Assembly (NCBI RefSeq): GCF_000002075.1
Contig: NW_004797420.1
Location: 129,483 to 193,482 of the forward strand
DNA length: 64,000 nt
Reading direction: 5' to 3'
Source: Aplysia californica
Lineage: Eukaryota > Mollusca > Gastropoda > Aplysiida > Aplysiidae
This document shows positions 39,101 to 47,564 of this stretch, one piece after another. A program made the position numbers and the translations under genes. Numbering within the stretch: position 1 is the first letter of the stretch; the number at the start of each line of letters is the position of its first letter. The notes under the pieces are model-generated. The model was not told the DNA's origin and did not search any database. It worked only from the letters and a program-made list of their open reading frames with translations.

Positions 39101-40803
39101 AGAGTAGCTGTCTTGGCAGGTGGACACCTTGGACAGTGTCAATGTAATAGAAAAAAACAACAAGGAGTAAGTGGAGAAAGACGATTTGTTCAGGTGATTC
39201 TCTTGGACAGGTAGCTGTTAGAACAGGTTCGGCTGTACATGGCATACATCCTAAAAAAGGCAAATCAAAAAGCCTGTAAATACAGAAAAAGAAAATACGC
39301 AATGGAAGGTCCAAGGACAAACTATGAAATATATGTACCTTAGACTACTGACATTATTCTAGCACCCACAAGAAAGAACAATTCTAACACAGCAATGAGA
39401 ACTATTCTATTCATCCAAGCAATGACAATTCAAACATGCCGTATTCTCTTCGTAAAACAGGTAACTTTTAATCTTTCATTTTCTCTTGTTATGTGTAAAA
39501 CTCTACTCCTCTGTGGCCAAAGCACCATTTGTTAGCAATGTCATAACCACAGTCTTTCAACAATAACAGAGATAGCTTGAAATGAATTTACAATCAGAGA
39601 GGGACCAGCCAATTCCTGCCAACTGGACAGGTGGAAAATTTAGAGGTCAGATGCACACCACAGTCAACTTACATGAAACTTGGGAACCTGTTTTTGCTGA
39701 GGCACCGGCGGTTCCTTGTGTTGAGAATAATAGAGACCTTTGGCTCGCATGGTCTTTGGGGCTGATCTGAGAACATTCTGGAACACATAAAACACTAAAA
39801 TGTACATTTTCTGGAAACAATAACGACAGGTGAATGGATTATGACAGTTCATCCACAGCAAAAACAAAATATAAGGGCCAATCCATCACCATTTTCTCTG
39901 CATCATAATCTTTTCCACCTTTCTAACGATATCAGTTTAAGCAAAGTCAAAATACCTCAGGTTTTATTAACCCTCTCAGGCCCAGTCACATATATTACCC
40001 TCGTGAGTTCTCGTTCCCTCTGGCCCAGTCACAAATATTTCCCTCACAGGGTGCTGCCCACTTGAAACCCACAAGTGCATTTTTACCATATTCTATCCAG
40101 TGAAAACTATCCTACATGTCATTATTAAAACTTCAAAACAAAAGCAAGATTTTTCTTAATGCCTGTAAAAAGTGTCAGACATAATCAGTACTGATTTTGC
40201 TTGAGGAGTCATGAACTACAGAATTATATGGGCCAAATAGAAGTGAAGGTTAAAAATAGTCTGGTGGTGTCAGGGTTAAAATCTGTATATCAAACATCCA
40301 TTGATGATGGTATGGAGCTTCCTCTAAACAGTCTTTGTTAAATTGTTAATCTCATTTGCTTTCAAAACCTTTATGTTCGAGAACACAGATAAAACAGTTT
40401 ACTGTTTTTAACCAAGATAAAAGGTGGGTCACTCCCCTCCCCAACCCAGGACACTGAACTGAGAGGAAAAGCTTTCTAGAAAGCTGAAAAAAAGAAAAAA
40501 AAGCAAACAAATTTTGAACCCACCTGAATTTGAACCATAAACCTCAGTTAAGTCGCTGATATATAAATCCAAACTGCACCAATGACCAGAAAAAGCTGTC
40601 TGAATGAAAGGACACTAAGGAAAAAAAAACCTCCAAAAAAAACAACAACAAAATGACAACAAAATTGAGGAGCAAAAACCTTGTCGACTTCATCCACCGG
40701 CCGGATGGCGTTAGAATCAAAGTATGGCATCCTGCCATGGTCAGAGTCCACATAAATGACAAGTCGTATTTTAGACTTGTCCAACTTGGGGGCAACAGTT
40801 TTT
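18039..40803 (-). CDS. FNIP1: Folliculin-interacting protein gene (FNIP1/2 family), 19 exons
   Basis: FNIP binds folliculin. The FLCN-FNIP complex acts as GAP for RagC/D at the lysosome, feeding mTORC1 and TFEB control, and FNIP also contacts AMPK and Hsp90. Exons (high to low): 40803-40680, 39777-39673, 38816-38716, 38173-38108, 35478-35381, 35051-34971, 34684-34533, 33212-33127, 32857-32737, 32245-32073, 31794-31686, 27996-27944, 25256-23832, 22664-22554, 21920-21752, 21360-21299, 20745-20610, 19305-19190, 18117-18039. Every junction is GT-AG and every phase agrees, giving about 1121 codons. The order of conserved blocks follows vertebrate FNIP1 throughout: [140 protein letters not shown]. 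Invertebrates usually have a single FNIP, so FNIP1 versus FNIP2 is not distinguished. The start exon lies upstream (see 41331 and 53157). Confidence 0.93.
19190..19305 (-). CDS. FNIP1: FNIP exon (MHLEDRLQE block)
   Basis: Encodes [20 protein letters not shown], then [18 protein letters not shown]; split codon at the 3' end. Strong match to the FNIP C-terminal domain. Confidence 0.94.
19445..19852. mobile_element. MITE family E (ATCAGGCGCTCGTC ends)
   Basis: Left end GGTGGAATCAGGCGCTCGTC, right end the inverse of GGTGAAATCAGGCGCTCGTC. The right 170 bp (TTTTTCAGTAAAATTCACA, GGTTGAGCCAAAAA) recurs at 42130-42317. It lies in a FNIP intron between the last two and preceding exons. No coding content. 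Confidence 0.7.
20610..20745 (-). CDS. FNIP1: FNIP exon (TVEVASSK to MSPEF)
   Basis: Encodes [20 protein letters not shown] and on to [16 protein letters not shown], matching the human WTVQVASSQ to HNLSPNF span. Donor TTT|GTGAGT. Confidence 0.93.
21299..21360 (-). CDS. FNIP1: FNIP exon ([20 protein letters not shown])
   Basis: Twenty full codons almost identical in pattern to human [20 protein letters not shown]. Acceptor TTTTTTTTCAG, donor CTG|GTGAGT. Confidence 0.95.
21752..21920 (-). CDS. FNIP1: FNIP exon ([19 protein letters not shown])
   Basis: Encodes [20 protein letters not shown] and on through [20 protein letters not shown] to DLQMTVQ, matching FNIP [20 protein letters not shown]. 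Confidence 0.95.
22554..22664 (-). CDS. FNIP1: FNIP exon ([15 protein letters not shown])
   Basis: Joins the large exon to the conserved C-terminal block. Encodes [20 protein letters not shown], then [16 protein letters not shown]. Sequence conservation to vertebrates is low, but splice phases (2 in, 2 out) and sites fit exactly. Confidence 0.85.
22927..22998. repeat. Near-perfect 72-nt hairpin in a FNIP intron
   Basis: Arms of about 28 nt (TCACCTCAGAACTATTTTG versus the inverse of CAAAATAGTTCAGAGGTGA) separated by about 15 nt. Two or three mismatches. Confidence 0.7.
23832..25256 (-). CDS. FNIP1: FNIP large exon (DENN start, disordered middle, Cys cluster)
   Basis: 1425 nt, one base in and two out. 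It opens with [20 protein letters not shown] and [15 protein letters not shown], the family core. A long Ser/Thr-rich, probably disordered region follows, with VCMCKCGRP near 24811-24826 and SKCVSCGRT near 24620-24645, then [20 protein letters not shown] near 24000-24050 (human LFDEYFNDDSIETRTIDDV). The Cys clusters lie where vertebrate FNIP1 has its CxCxxC redox-sensing degron. An 18-nt in-frame duplication gives SVTSQTSV-type repetition near 24945-24980. Confidence 0.95.
26005..26150 (+). repeat. Dispersed repeat, pairs with 27105-27230
   Basis: TAGGGTTTGATACAATA, AATCCTCCAT and GTAGAACAAGTGA are shared in the same order and orientation with 27128-27225. It lies within a FNIP intron. Confidence 0.5.
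26893..27020 (+). repeat. Dispersed repeat, pairs with 28795-28912
   Basis: Shared blocks CAACAAAGAAAGTGGGAAA, TATCAATGAGGCGGCGGGCA, TCGGATCGACAGA and AAAATTGGAAGCACTGAAC. An open frame across it is a product of the repeat, not a gene. Confidence 0.6.
27105..27230 (+). repeat. Dispersed repeat, second copy of 26005-26150
   Basis: Same block order: TAGGGTTTGACACAATAG, AATCCTCCATTGAGG, TTAGAACAAGTGAG. Confidence 0.5.
27360..27590. repeat. GTCGGC-rich GC island in a FNIP intron
   Basis: More than ten GTCGGC/GCCGAC or GTCGG motifs on both strands in 230 bp, in otherwise AT-rich DNA. GACAATTATGTCGG at the left and GATTGTCGG, GACGATTGTCGG at the right give partly inverted edges. It may be the subterminal part of an unclassified DNA transposon. 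Confidence 0.4.
27944..27996 (-). CDS. FNIP1: FNIP micro-exon ([11 protein letters not shown])
   Basis: Only 53 nt: [17 protein letters not shown] plus two bases, identical in pattern to human [20 protein letters not shown]. Acceptor TCCTCCCCAG, donor TTGG|GTAAGT. It bridges two exons otherwise 6.4 kb apart. Confidence 0.95.
28236..28920. mobile_element. Small TIR element in a FNIP intron
   Basis: Left end GTCTACGTTCTCTAACGTT, right end the inverse of GTCTACATTCTCTAATGTT. A perfect 20-bp palindrome (28242-28261) sits at the left end. The right part is the 28795-28912 repeat. No coding content and no clear target duplication. Confidence 0.45.
29275..29830. repeat. Unclassified repeat, possibly SINE-like
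   Basis: AGGGCTGTACCCCGGTAGC and CTCGTGCTCGCAAGCC have partial echoes at 31380-31470 (CTCCGGTAGCGGGC, CTGCTCGCAAGCC). TAGTTCAAGTC could be a poor B box. The open frames across it on both strands have no motif. Confidence 0.3.
30310..30928. mobile_element. piggyBac-like MITE flanked by TTAA
   Basis: TTAA at 30306-30309 and 30929-30932. Ends CCCTGGAAGCGCGCA and the inverse of CCCTAGAAGCGCTCA. TTAA duplication with CCC-starting ends is the piggyBac signature. The left side holds three units about 45 bp long (30314, 30359, 30403), each with GGAAGCGCGC and the palindromic core GCCCTATATAAAGGGC. Non-coding, 619 bp, in a FNIP intron. Confidence 0.75.
31686..31794 (-). CDS. FNIP1: FNIP exon ([10 protein letters not shown])
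   Basis: Encodes [20 protein letters not shown] and on to YLDKHSAKW, matching human ITAVLTNHLAWVPTVMP and FLEKHSS. One base in, phase 0 out. Confidence 0.95.
32073..32245 (-). CDS. FNIP1: FNIP exon ([17 protein letters not shown])
   Basis: Encodes [40 protein letters not shown] and [17 protein letters not shown]. Donor taken at AAATT|GTGAGT because that keeps the frame into the next exon. Confidence 0.95.
32737..32857 (-). CDS. FNIP1: FNIP exon ([13 protein letters not shown])
   Basis: Encodes [40 protein letters not shown]. Matches FNIP [20 protein letters not shown]. Confidence 0.95.
33127..33212 (-). CDS. FNIP1: FNIP exon ([10 protein letters not shown])
   Basis: Encodes [20 protein letters not shown] and DEKDEEST. 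Corresponds to human [20 protein letters not shown], a strand of the longin-type N-terminal domain. Confidence 0.93.
34134..34480 (-). repeat. SINE family B copy
   Basis: Inverted relative to 15225-15618 and colinear over about 340 bp (CTCACCTCTCTAGCCTCAAC, AAAGAAGTAGAGGAAAAATG, AATTCTACTGTGTACACG, ACTTCAGTCAGTGGCAC). The tail is on the left (TTAGTTTTAGTAAGGTTTTT). In a FNIP intron, 53 nt from an exon. Confidence 0.7.
34533..34684 (-). CDS. FNIP1: FNIP exon ([19 protein letters not shown])
   Basis: Encodes [40 protein letters not shown] and [10 protein letters not shown]. Matches human [29 protein letters not shown]. Confidence 0.94.
34971..35051 (-). CDS. FNIP1: FNIP exon ([22 protein letters not shown])
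   Basis: Corresponds to human [27 protein letters not shown] is the conserved Asp-Ser-Gly element. Acceptor TTTTCCCCAG. Confidence 0.92.
35381..35478 (-). CDS. FNIP1: FNIP exon ([16 protein letters not shown])
   Basis: Encodes [20 protein letters not shown], then [12 protein letters not shown]. Weakly conserved Ser-rich linker; accepted on exact splice sites and phase (one base in, one out). Confidence 0.85.
35565..36466 (+). mobile_element. piggyBac-like element flanked by TTAA, decayed
   Basis: TTAA at 35561-35564 and 36467-36470. Ends CTCACTCGCGACG and the inverse of CTCACTGGAGACTG. At 35825, ATG begins [20 protein letters not shown], then [10 protein letters not shown], an acidic N-terminus of the kind seen in piggyBac transposases; it stops after about 32 codons. 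The rest is AT-rich with no catalytic core, so the element is an internally deleted remnant. Confidence 0.6.
36760..36960 (+). pseudogene. Acidic coding remnant, possibly another piggyBac N-terminus
   Basis: In one + frame: [40 protein letters not shown], a stop, and [15 protein letters not shown]. Runs of Asp/Glu with DPGF/DPSY resemble transposase N-termini. No further domain follows. Identity uncertain. Confidence 0.3.
36971..37074 (+). repeat. Left arm of near-perfect 104-bp inverted repeat
   Basis: Inverse of 37486-37589 with a single mismatch by eye. The outer end is AAAATTGTCCTTAAACTTTG, the inner end GACAGGTGGTTCTTC. Confidence 0.9.
37130..37670 (-). repeat. SINE family A copy interrupted by an inverted 104-bp insert
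   Basis: The body (CACACAGGACCTTCGAGAT, CTAAGATCTGGAGTGTGGCT, AGAGAGCAGGAAAGGAG) and tRNA-like head (inverse of CTCTCTTGGTCTAAAGG, and GTTTTGAACCTGGGA) match 45000-45275. The 104 bp at 37486-37589 is absent from other copies. Confidence 0.75.
37486..37589 (-). repeat. Right arm of 104-bp inverted repeat, inserted in the SINE
   Basis: SINE sequence flanks this arm on both sides (TTTTTTAGAGAA to the left, CTCTGTCAGGTTTTGAACC to the right), so this arm is the inserted copy and 36971-37074 its likely template. Confidence 0.85.
38108..38173 (-). CDS. FNIP1: FNIP exon ([11 protein letters not shown])
   Basis: Encodes [21 protein letters not shown], matching human SPPQLMLSKVF. One base in, two out. 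Confidence 0.94.
38716..38816 (-). CDS. FNIP1: FNIP exon ([20 protein letters not shown])
   Basis: Encodes [11 protein letters not shown] followed by [20 protein letters not shown] and LL. This is the most conserved N-terminal block of the family ([20 protein letters not shown]). Confidence 0.95.
39063..39235. mobile_element. Small pogo-like MITE with TA duplication
   Basis: TA at 39061-39062 and 39236-39237. Ends CAGTTGAAACTGTCCAAGAC and the inverse of CAGCCGAACCTGTTCTAAC. 173 bp, in a FNIP intron. Confidence 0.65.
39673..39777 (-). CDS. FNIP1: FNIP exon ([14 protein letters not shown])
   Basis: 35 codons, [35 protein letters not shown]. Variable linker between two conserved blocks; symmetrical phase 0 exon with clean acceptor (GTTCCAG) and donor (CAT|GTAAGT). 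Confidence 0.85.
40680..40803 (-). CDS. FNIP1: FNIP exon ([19 protein letters not shown])
   Basis: Encodes [40 protein letters not shown]. Matches human [26 protein letters not shown], start of the longin-type domain. Begins with one base of a split codon, so an upstream exon must carry the start. Confidence 0.94.
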
Positions 40804-41330
40804 CTGCAGAAGAAAAGGAAAACAAATATATATATAAGGGGCATGGCCTACACCAAGCAGCATCCAAGCACTCATCAGATCATTATACCCCACAGCCGCC
40901 AATACAGAGAGAGCCTGTCACTGAGGCTCCATCACACCTCACTCAAACACAGATCATACACTGGTGTGACACTGCTGTACCACTACTATGTGAATGTTGT
41001 TCAGAATAACATACTGAGCAGAGTAAAAGTCTAGTGAGATAACCTTAGAGGTGTCCTTTTTGATGTCATGAACTTGCTTCCCAACTATTTACCTGTTCTC
41101 CTATCACTGTATAATCAAATTTCATTTCAAAAGGAGTTTATTTAGATTGAGTTATGAAAATCACACTGACATAACATCAGTCATTTACCAGTGTGGTCCT
41201 GACACAACCCACAATTTCTAAAAGAGTAGAAAACAGCTTTGACAAAAAAGAGAAAAAAATCCAGACTACACAATCTGACAGAGTAGATCCACAGGCAAGG
41301 ATAACTGCTGTAGCATAACTCAGCGCTCAC

Positions 41331-41436
41331 CTGTTGCGCATTTTGAGGACATCATCTTGCACAATAGAGCACTGGCACACCATGGTCTCATAGCATTGAC
41401 ACACCATACCGTCACAGCCTACTCTTAGCTTTCTAT
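41331..41436 (-). CDS. FNIP1: Candidate FNIP second exon (Cys-rich)
   Basis: 106 nt with acceptor GTAGACAG and strong donor CAACAG|GTGAGC. Two bases in, two out, which fits both neighbours. Encodes RKLRVGCDGMVCQCYETMVC, QCSIVQDDVLKMRN. No similarity to vertebrate FNIP is expected here; the VCQC repetition is unusual, so it could be chance. Confidence 0.4.
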
Positions 41437-42129
41437 CTGTCTACAATAACAGAATATTCTTATTTTTTTTAAAAGGCTGAACCATATTTTTCCAATCCCA
41501 TATTGTTTTATGGCTACATTCTTTGATACATTATCTCACAGTCAAACCAATATGAATTCACTTTTACAACAGAAAACAAGCAAATTTATCTCCTCACTGA
41601 ATAAAAAAACAATCTGAATTGGAACAGCCTACAGCTATAAATAAAGGGTTTAATAAAAAGGAAACAGTCACTACAATCATTAATTGAGAAATGCGTAGGG
41701 AATAAAACAATCTCCGTCTCCTCACCTTAATGGACCCATTTCTGAAGAGGGCACATGGGCATCCATCATATGATAGATAAGCATGTGACTGATAGCTATT
41801 CAGCTGCAACTTTCATTTGTACTGCTGATAATCAGGTATCAATATTAACCTTTAAGGTCAACTGGTGATCTACATTCTTATGTCATCAGTGTAAAGTAGA
41901 GTCTATAAATTCATGTGACCTCGACCAGCTTTCAGCAGGTCACATTCAGGTGACTCAGTAACATATCTCCATGCATTCAGCACAATCACAGGAAACTTAT
42001 TGTATTATATTCTTTCATAAAAACAGCAAACCTACAACATTTCCCAACCAATTACTAATGGCAGAATCTTCAAAACATAGAAAAGAAAAATGAATTCCAT
42101 GTCCATCTCTGAGCATGATATCAATCGTG

Positions 42130-42317
42130 TAACAAAATAACAACACTGTTTTTCAGTAAAATCCACACAGAAATGTGTTTTTAAATGGATATAAAAGGTG
42201 TTGAGCCAAAAAAAAGAAAATTAGAAAAAAATGGCCCAGTAGTCAGAAAAAAGCCAATTTCTTTGAATAGTTTGAATTCACTATTTTGATGAGCGCCTGA
42301 TTTCACCACGATGACTC
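42130..42317 (+). mobile_element. MITE family E fragment (right end)
   Basis: Same orientation and order as 19690-19852, ending GATGAGCGCCTGATTTCACC. The left half is missing. It abuts the pogo-like element at 42322. Confidence 0.65.
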
Positions 42318-42321
42318 TATA

Positions 42322-43974
42322 CAGTTGAACCTGTGTTAGACGGAATCGCAAGGGAGCCAGAAAAAAAATTTCAGTCTTTAACAGAGGAATTGAGTGGGAA
42401 GATGGGGGGTGGGGTGTCAAAGGCACAGCCGGCGGGATCAAGGGTCGCTTGTCTGGTCGGCAAGCAAAAATGATCAAAACTTCACACCTCTCAGCTGCTA
42501 TCCTTTTTGATAATGACATGCGTCAGTCTTATTTATCCAATTACCACCAGTGCTTGTAGTTCATAGAACCACTGTTTGAACATCTCCTTTGCTTCCACCC
42601 TTAGCCCCACCCAGTGGCAGTGGGTATTGAAGGGCTCACGGGCTTGAGCCCCTCCCCCCTCCAATTTTATCTCAAAGTAAATAAGTTTCTCCGTATAATG
42701 AAATACGCAGTTGAAACCGCTATGACTGCACGCAATGAACACAGAGTGATCAACCTGGCGGCTTGCTCATTTATCCAATCAGTAACCCTGCAGCCAATCA
42801 AATGTCTTTAGGGCTCAGCAAAGAATGAGCCCTTTCTCACAGCCCGTCCTTAATGAAACTCTTCTAGTAAAAAAGGTAAAAGACTTTTTTTAAAAAACTG
42901 TACTGAGGGCTCACGCTCTCTTAGCCCTGACAATGGGGTGAAAGTTAACGAGACACTTTCCCCCACTGACACATAACTATGCACTCATTGGTTCTTTGTT
43001 AGGTGCGTTCAACTTTCTCGACTACACGGCCTAATCCAGCTCATAAAAGCAATAATATGTTTGAAGTGCCGTGTGTGCATGTTTGTGTTTGTGCCGCTGA
43101 TATTTAACAGTTATAAATCAGGTCGAACTACTTCTAAGGCAATTTTTTTCATCACATGAAAATTAATTAGAGGGAATTTGGAGGTGAAACGGCTTCGTCC
43201 CCACCATCAAAAAGAATTTAACTGAGAACAGAGACGGAAAACAAAGGTAATTCTGGTCGTTTGAATGGTTCTCAAAATGCCGAGGCTCACCGTGAGTATA
43301 GAAAAATCATCACTGTTCAGTTCTTATTGCTTGCAATTTGGTGGTAAAGAAGTGGAAGCAACCTAAGCCCCACCCAAATTTTGGTCCACCCACCACCACT
43401 GGCCCCACCCATTGGTGTAATAAACACAGTCAACCAATGCGACCTCTCACTGCCATGTAACAATGATTCGAGGAACTCTTTTCTCGCCTGGCTGTACGAT
43501 CAGGGCGGCATGCATTGGTCAAACTAATTTCACACCTCTGGCTACCAATAAAAGTTTACGTGCTGGAGCAACATACGAGCACGTTCATGGCACTCGTGAG
43601 ATTTCACACCCACACCACCAAGACCATCTCCATCGCTCAAGGCTCACATAGGTGGGGTAACATCCACATCTACCATCAAATTGCACCCCTACTCCCCTTC
43701 TTTGCCTGGCAGGATGGTGTTAAGTTTAGAGCCGGCGGACGGAACCAAACTTGCGAGTTTTGTTTCAAATCAGGACTGAACGGGCAAAGCATTTACCATC
43801 TTAGACAGGTGAAGCCATCGGAAGGGAGCGGATTTTTCTTTCCATTTCAGCATTGGACAGGTTTCCGTTTTATACAGGTAATTAAAGAGGAATATATCAA
43901 GGGGGGAGCGGGGAGATTCCTTTAAGACAGGTTTCCGTTTTACACAGGTTTCCGTTAAGGCAGGTTCGACGGTG
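42322..43974. mobile_element. pogo-like element with nested hAT
   Basis: TA at 42320-42321 and 43975-43976. Ends CAGTTGAACCTGTGTTAGAC and the inverse of CACCGTCGAACCTGCCTTAA. The right side has several ACAGGTTTCCGTTTTA-type subterminal repeats. Without the 790-bp nested hAT element it is about 860 bp, close to the 59516-60334 copy. No transposase is seen; the open frame at 43515-43925 lacks motifs. Confidence 0.65.
42612..43401. mobile_element. hAT-type MITE with perfect 8-bp TSD, nested
   Basis: Identical 8-mers GCCCCACC at 42604-42611 and 43402-43409. Ends CAGTGGCAGTGGGT and the inverse of CAGTGGTGGTGGGT. 790 bp, non-coding. Confidence 0.85.
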
Positions 43975-44039
43975 TATATTAATTCATATATATATCTATA
44001 TATATATACCTTTCAATCTGATAATGATATATATCAATA

Positions 44040-44480
44040 TTGTGAACTCTGGGTCTGATGGTGATCTAGATTGTATTTCTATGTTGAATGGTGATAGTAA
44101 TTTAGTACGTATGAGTATGATGGTGATATTGATTTAATATCATGACAACAGACAAACATTCTGATTCATAATAATATCAATCAAGTAACTTTATGTTTGA
44201 TGGCGATTCAGATCAGTAACTATGTGTTTGATGGTTATGTATTGGTACATGTATCTATATCTGATACTGATGGGGGTATCAATCAACAGTGTGGAAGTTA
44301 ATCTAGTAAGTCTTAAGTGATAATCTTGTATTTAAAGACTGATATTAGTATTAGAATTTATGTTTGATGGGGAAGAACTAGTACCTCTATTTCTCATGAT
44401 GATGTAAATCCTGAGCGGTATATTTTCATCTGATGGTGATGATATAGAGAGTCTGTGTCTGATAGAGATTTTAATGTTTG
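44040..44480. repeat. Degenerate TGATGGTGAT-type repeat array
   Basis: About ten loosely spaced copies of a TNTGTNTGATGGTGAT-like motif (near 44055, 44088, 44118, 44198, 44230, 44263, 44365, 44430, 44458) separated by variable AT-rich spacers. Confidence 0.55.
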
Positions 44481-44604
44481 ATCAGAATACTATCCACTAT
44501 CTCTTTATCAGTTTACTACATTAGAATCATAGAAAATACAACAGTCACATTATTAAAAGAAAAGGCAACTGAATAACCCAGAAACTACATTTGCCATTTA
44601 CAGG

Positions 44605-45275
44605 TCTTAGTTTTCGTAAGTGTTTTATGGCACATGCAACACAATAAGGTAGTAAAAGTGTCAAAGAATAGATGTGTTACTAGAGAGTAACATACACACA
44701 AAAAAGGAGGGGAGATAAAGACGATAGATGTTTGATAGGAAAGAAAGAGCAAACCACACCAGAGCACCAGCCAACCACCCACTTTTATATATTTCCAGGT
44801 CTAATTTTTCTTCCTGCATGATACTGGAAGCGGTTTCTAAGGTACTGGCAAAGACCCACATAGTTACATTGTTTACATCATGTATGACAAATGTGCCATG
44901 CTGCATTGGCAACTGAAGCGTACTCTTATCGATTTTTGGGCCATTGAGATTCTTTCATCCTTATCCAAGAAGGCTAGACCTGTGTTAGATCTTACCTACC
45001 CTAAGAGTTAGAGGAAGGGGTGTGGCTGAAAGACAGCAGTAAGAAGGGACCAAGTAGTAGCAGTACAAAGGCAGCAGAAAGAGTCAGGAGCCCAGAGGAG
45101 GGGGTGGAGAGGGGGCAGCAAGTGGAGACAAAAGCAGACGAAAACACATGGTTAGAGAGCGGGAAAGGAGGTGAAAGGAGAACATTTTTTTAGAGAAACG
45201 CTGTCAGGTTTCGAACCCGGGATTTACTGAAAGAAAGACGAACACTATACCTCTAGACCACAAGAGTTTCCAAAC
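44605..45275 (-). repeat. SINE family A, longest copy with tRNA-like head
   Basis: On the minus strand it starts near 45275 with a tRNA-like head (CTCTTGTGGTCTAGAGGTAT and GGGTTCGAAACC), runs through the family body and ends at 44605 with the tail (inverse of TTTTCGTAAGTGTTTTATGG). At about 670 bp it is long for a SINE and may be a composite with the segment 44780-44930. Confidence 0.7.
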
Positions 45276-45426
45276 TAAATGTCTGATGTAGACTTTATAT
45301 TTTCCCCTCTAAATGCCACTTTGACATTCATTTAAAGTGCTGCTATTTCACAAAGAAAGGTACACGAAATATGAACAAACAAATCTTCAGATCTCTGCTG
45401 CTAGCCATTCATCAAGATTAAAAGTA

Positions 45427-46213
45427 CAGTCAAGTCTGTCAATGACAGCTACCCATCCTGCCACAACAAAAACTTGTCAAAGCCAGGATCTCCCCGCTCA
45501 TCCCTTGATACATTCTAGTATTCTTCCCCTATAAACACATCTGATCTGTCTAAACAGAAACCTTGAGAACCTGGAAATGGACAGAGAAATTCCTTCCTTT
45601 CAAAGGGTTTTGACCAGTTGAAGACCGAAAATGCTTTGCCTGCTCAACTCTGGTTTGAAACAAAAGTCCAAAGCTTGGTTCTATCGGCTCTAACTTTATG
45701 CCACTTCGTCAGGTGAGGAAAGGGGGAAGGGATGCAGTTTAAGAGCAGCTGTTGTTACCTCACCCATGTGAGCCCTGATAAGTTCAGATGGCTAGCACAG
45801 AGTAAGTGTTAAATTGCATCCCTGCTTGTCTTCAAAGTGTTCACGTAGTGCTCCAGCACAGAAACTTTGCTGGGTAGCCTGAGGCTAGAAATTTGACCAC
45901 TGCCTGCCGCCCTGATCAAACTGATTGGTAACAAAAAAGTTCTGCGAATCGTTGTTACATGCAAAGGAAGGGCAGCATTGGTTGATTGTGTTTATTACAT
46001 CAATGGGTGGGGTTAAAGATGAAAATGAAGGAAACTCATTCGTTTTTTGTCCTCCGACACCCCCCCCCTCCATCGTACTGTACCCCTGTGTGTGGCATGT
46101 GTGGTATACATCCCCAGAGAACCACTACCTCCCCTGTCCAAGTCGAATAATGTCTACAACATAATGTTTTTTTTCGGGATTCCTAGCTATTCTGTCTTGG
46201 ACAAGTTTCACTG
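45427..46213. mobile_element. pogo-like MITE with TA duplication
   Basis: TA at 45425-45426 and 46214-46215. Ends CAGTCAAGTCTGTCAATGAC and the inverse of CAGTGAAACTTGTCCAAGAC. Non-coding interior. Confidence 0.55.
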
Positions 46214-46251
46214 TACACAAAAATATGTATACTGGATATTTTTTAGCCCTA

Positions 46252-46377
46252 TTTCTCCTAACGCTCGGGAAAATAAACTTGAATTCTATTTCTCCAAATG
46301 GTTTCCGTTCTCGAGATTTTTTGGTTAGAAATTTATATGCGAATGGAGTGGCATGCGCGTGCGCAAGTGTGTGTGAA

Positions 46378-46417
<40 letters not shown>

Positions 46418-46833
46418 TGTGTGAAGTGTGAAAGTGGCGGGGGTACGTGGAGAGATTTTTTTTTTGTTTAGATGAAGGATTTTAGTTTTTGCTTCAGGGG
46501 TGACTAAATGCAAAATAGGTTACTGCCAAAGTCGAGCAGTCTTGTTTTCTAGCTGTCGCAGTACCTTTTGAAGGCATTTTCAAATGAAGCATAGTCCTGG
46601 AACATTGCTCCAACCACAATTGAAGTTTCTGAATATTCAGACATCTAAAAATCTCTCGCTCTAGAAATTGAATTCGATGCAAAAACTGCATCTTCCCAGT
46701 TCTCGCAAAAAGGCAGAAAGGAAGATGCCGCCAAACTGTTGCAAAAAATAACCCAAACAAATCTCGAGAGCGGAAACCATTAGGAAAAATAGAGTTAAGA
46801 GGCCAAGTTTATTTCCCCGAACGTTCAGAGAAA
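46252..46833. mobile_element. TIR element, about 580 bp
   Basis: Left TTTCTCCTAACGCTCGGGAA and GGTTTCCGTTCTCGAGATTT are inverted at 46740-46833 as TTTCTCTGAACGTTCGGGG and GGTTTCCGCTCTCGAGATTT. Arms about 80 bp. The middle contains a GA/GT microsatellite (46375-46425). Superfamily unknown. Confidence 0.6.
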
Positions 46834-47564
46834 CAGTCACTTTGTAATTATTTTTCAATTTGACACCAATATCATTATCATCAGAGAGTGCCAGATCTGA
46901 AACAGGCATCAGTGATCAAGCTTGAAACCCTCTTGTGAAAAATTATACAGGGTGTTTTGGAACATTGTCCAAACTCTTTATTATAATTTCTCTTTACACA
47001 TTTGGATACTGTGACGGCCGCATTGGCCTCACATTATAAAAAGATTAATACTTGAAAGAAAGACAAAACACAGCCGCTCTCTTGCCTACTAGCCGGTGAA
47101 CTGATTTTATTGGTGTTTAGTTTACACTGAAGTCTCGTGTGAATCCCAAAACGAGACAAAATGTGACATATCAAGAAGGGGAAATATAAAGAATCATTAT
47201 TTCAACATTCGCAAAATAGTTCCTTCCCATTTTTACATTTCATACATCAGACATACATTACAGATACTGATCTGCAACAACTCAACCCTCACTACACAAG
47301 GTCGTTTCTTTCTGCAGACTTGATGAGCTAAATAGAAAAAAACTCTAAAACAGTAAAGAAAAATAGGCAGGATTGAAAAGATAATTCAGTGAAATGTAAA
47401 CAAAGCAACCACTAGTCTGTTGTAAATATCCCCCTTGCAGCTTTGGAGGAAACGGACAATATAGTAACAGAGATAACCTGGAAGTGAAAAAATATGAGGA
47501 CTTAAGGTCAAGCAATACCAAGTTTGAATGGACAAAATTTTTTCGTCTGTGAACTTACCTGCTT

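Noticed and set aside
43515-43925. 136-codon + strand frame
   Set aside because: Lies in the non-coding interior and subterminal repeats of a pogo-like element.
45190-45275. Possible tRNA gene
   Set aside because: Has box-like motifs but no closing cloverleaf, and the same head recurs with a SINE body at 1-180 and 37590-37670.
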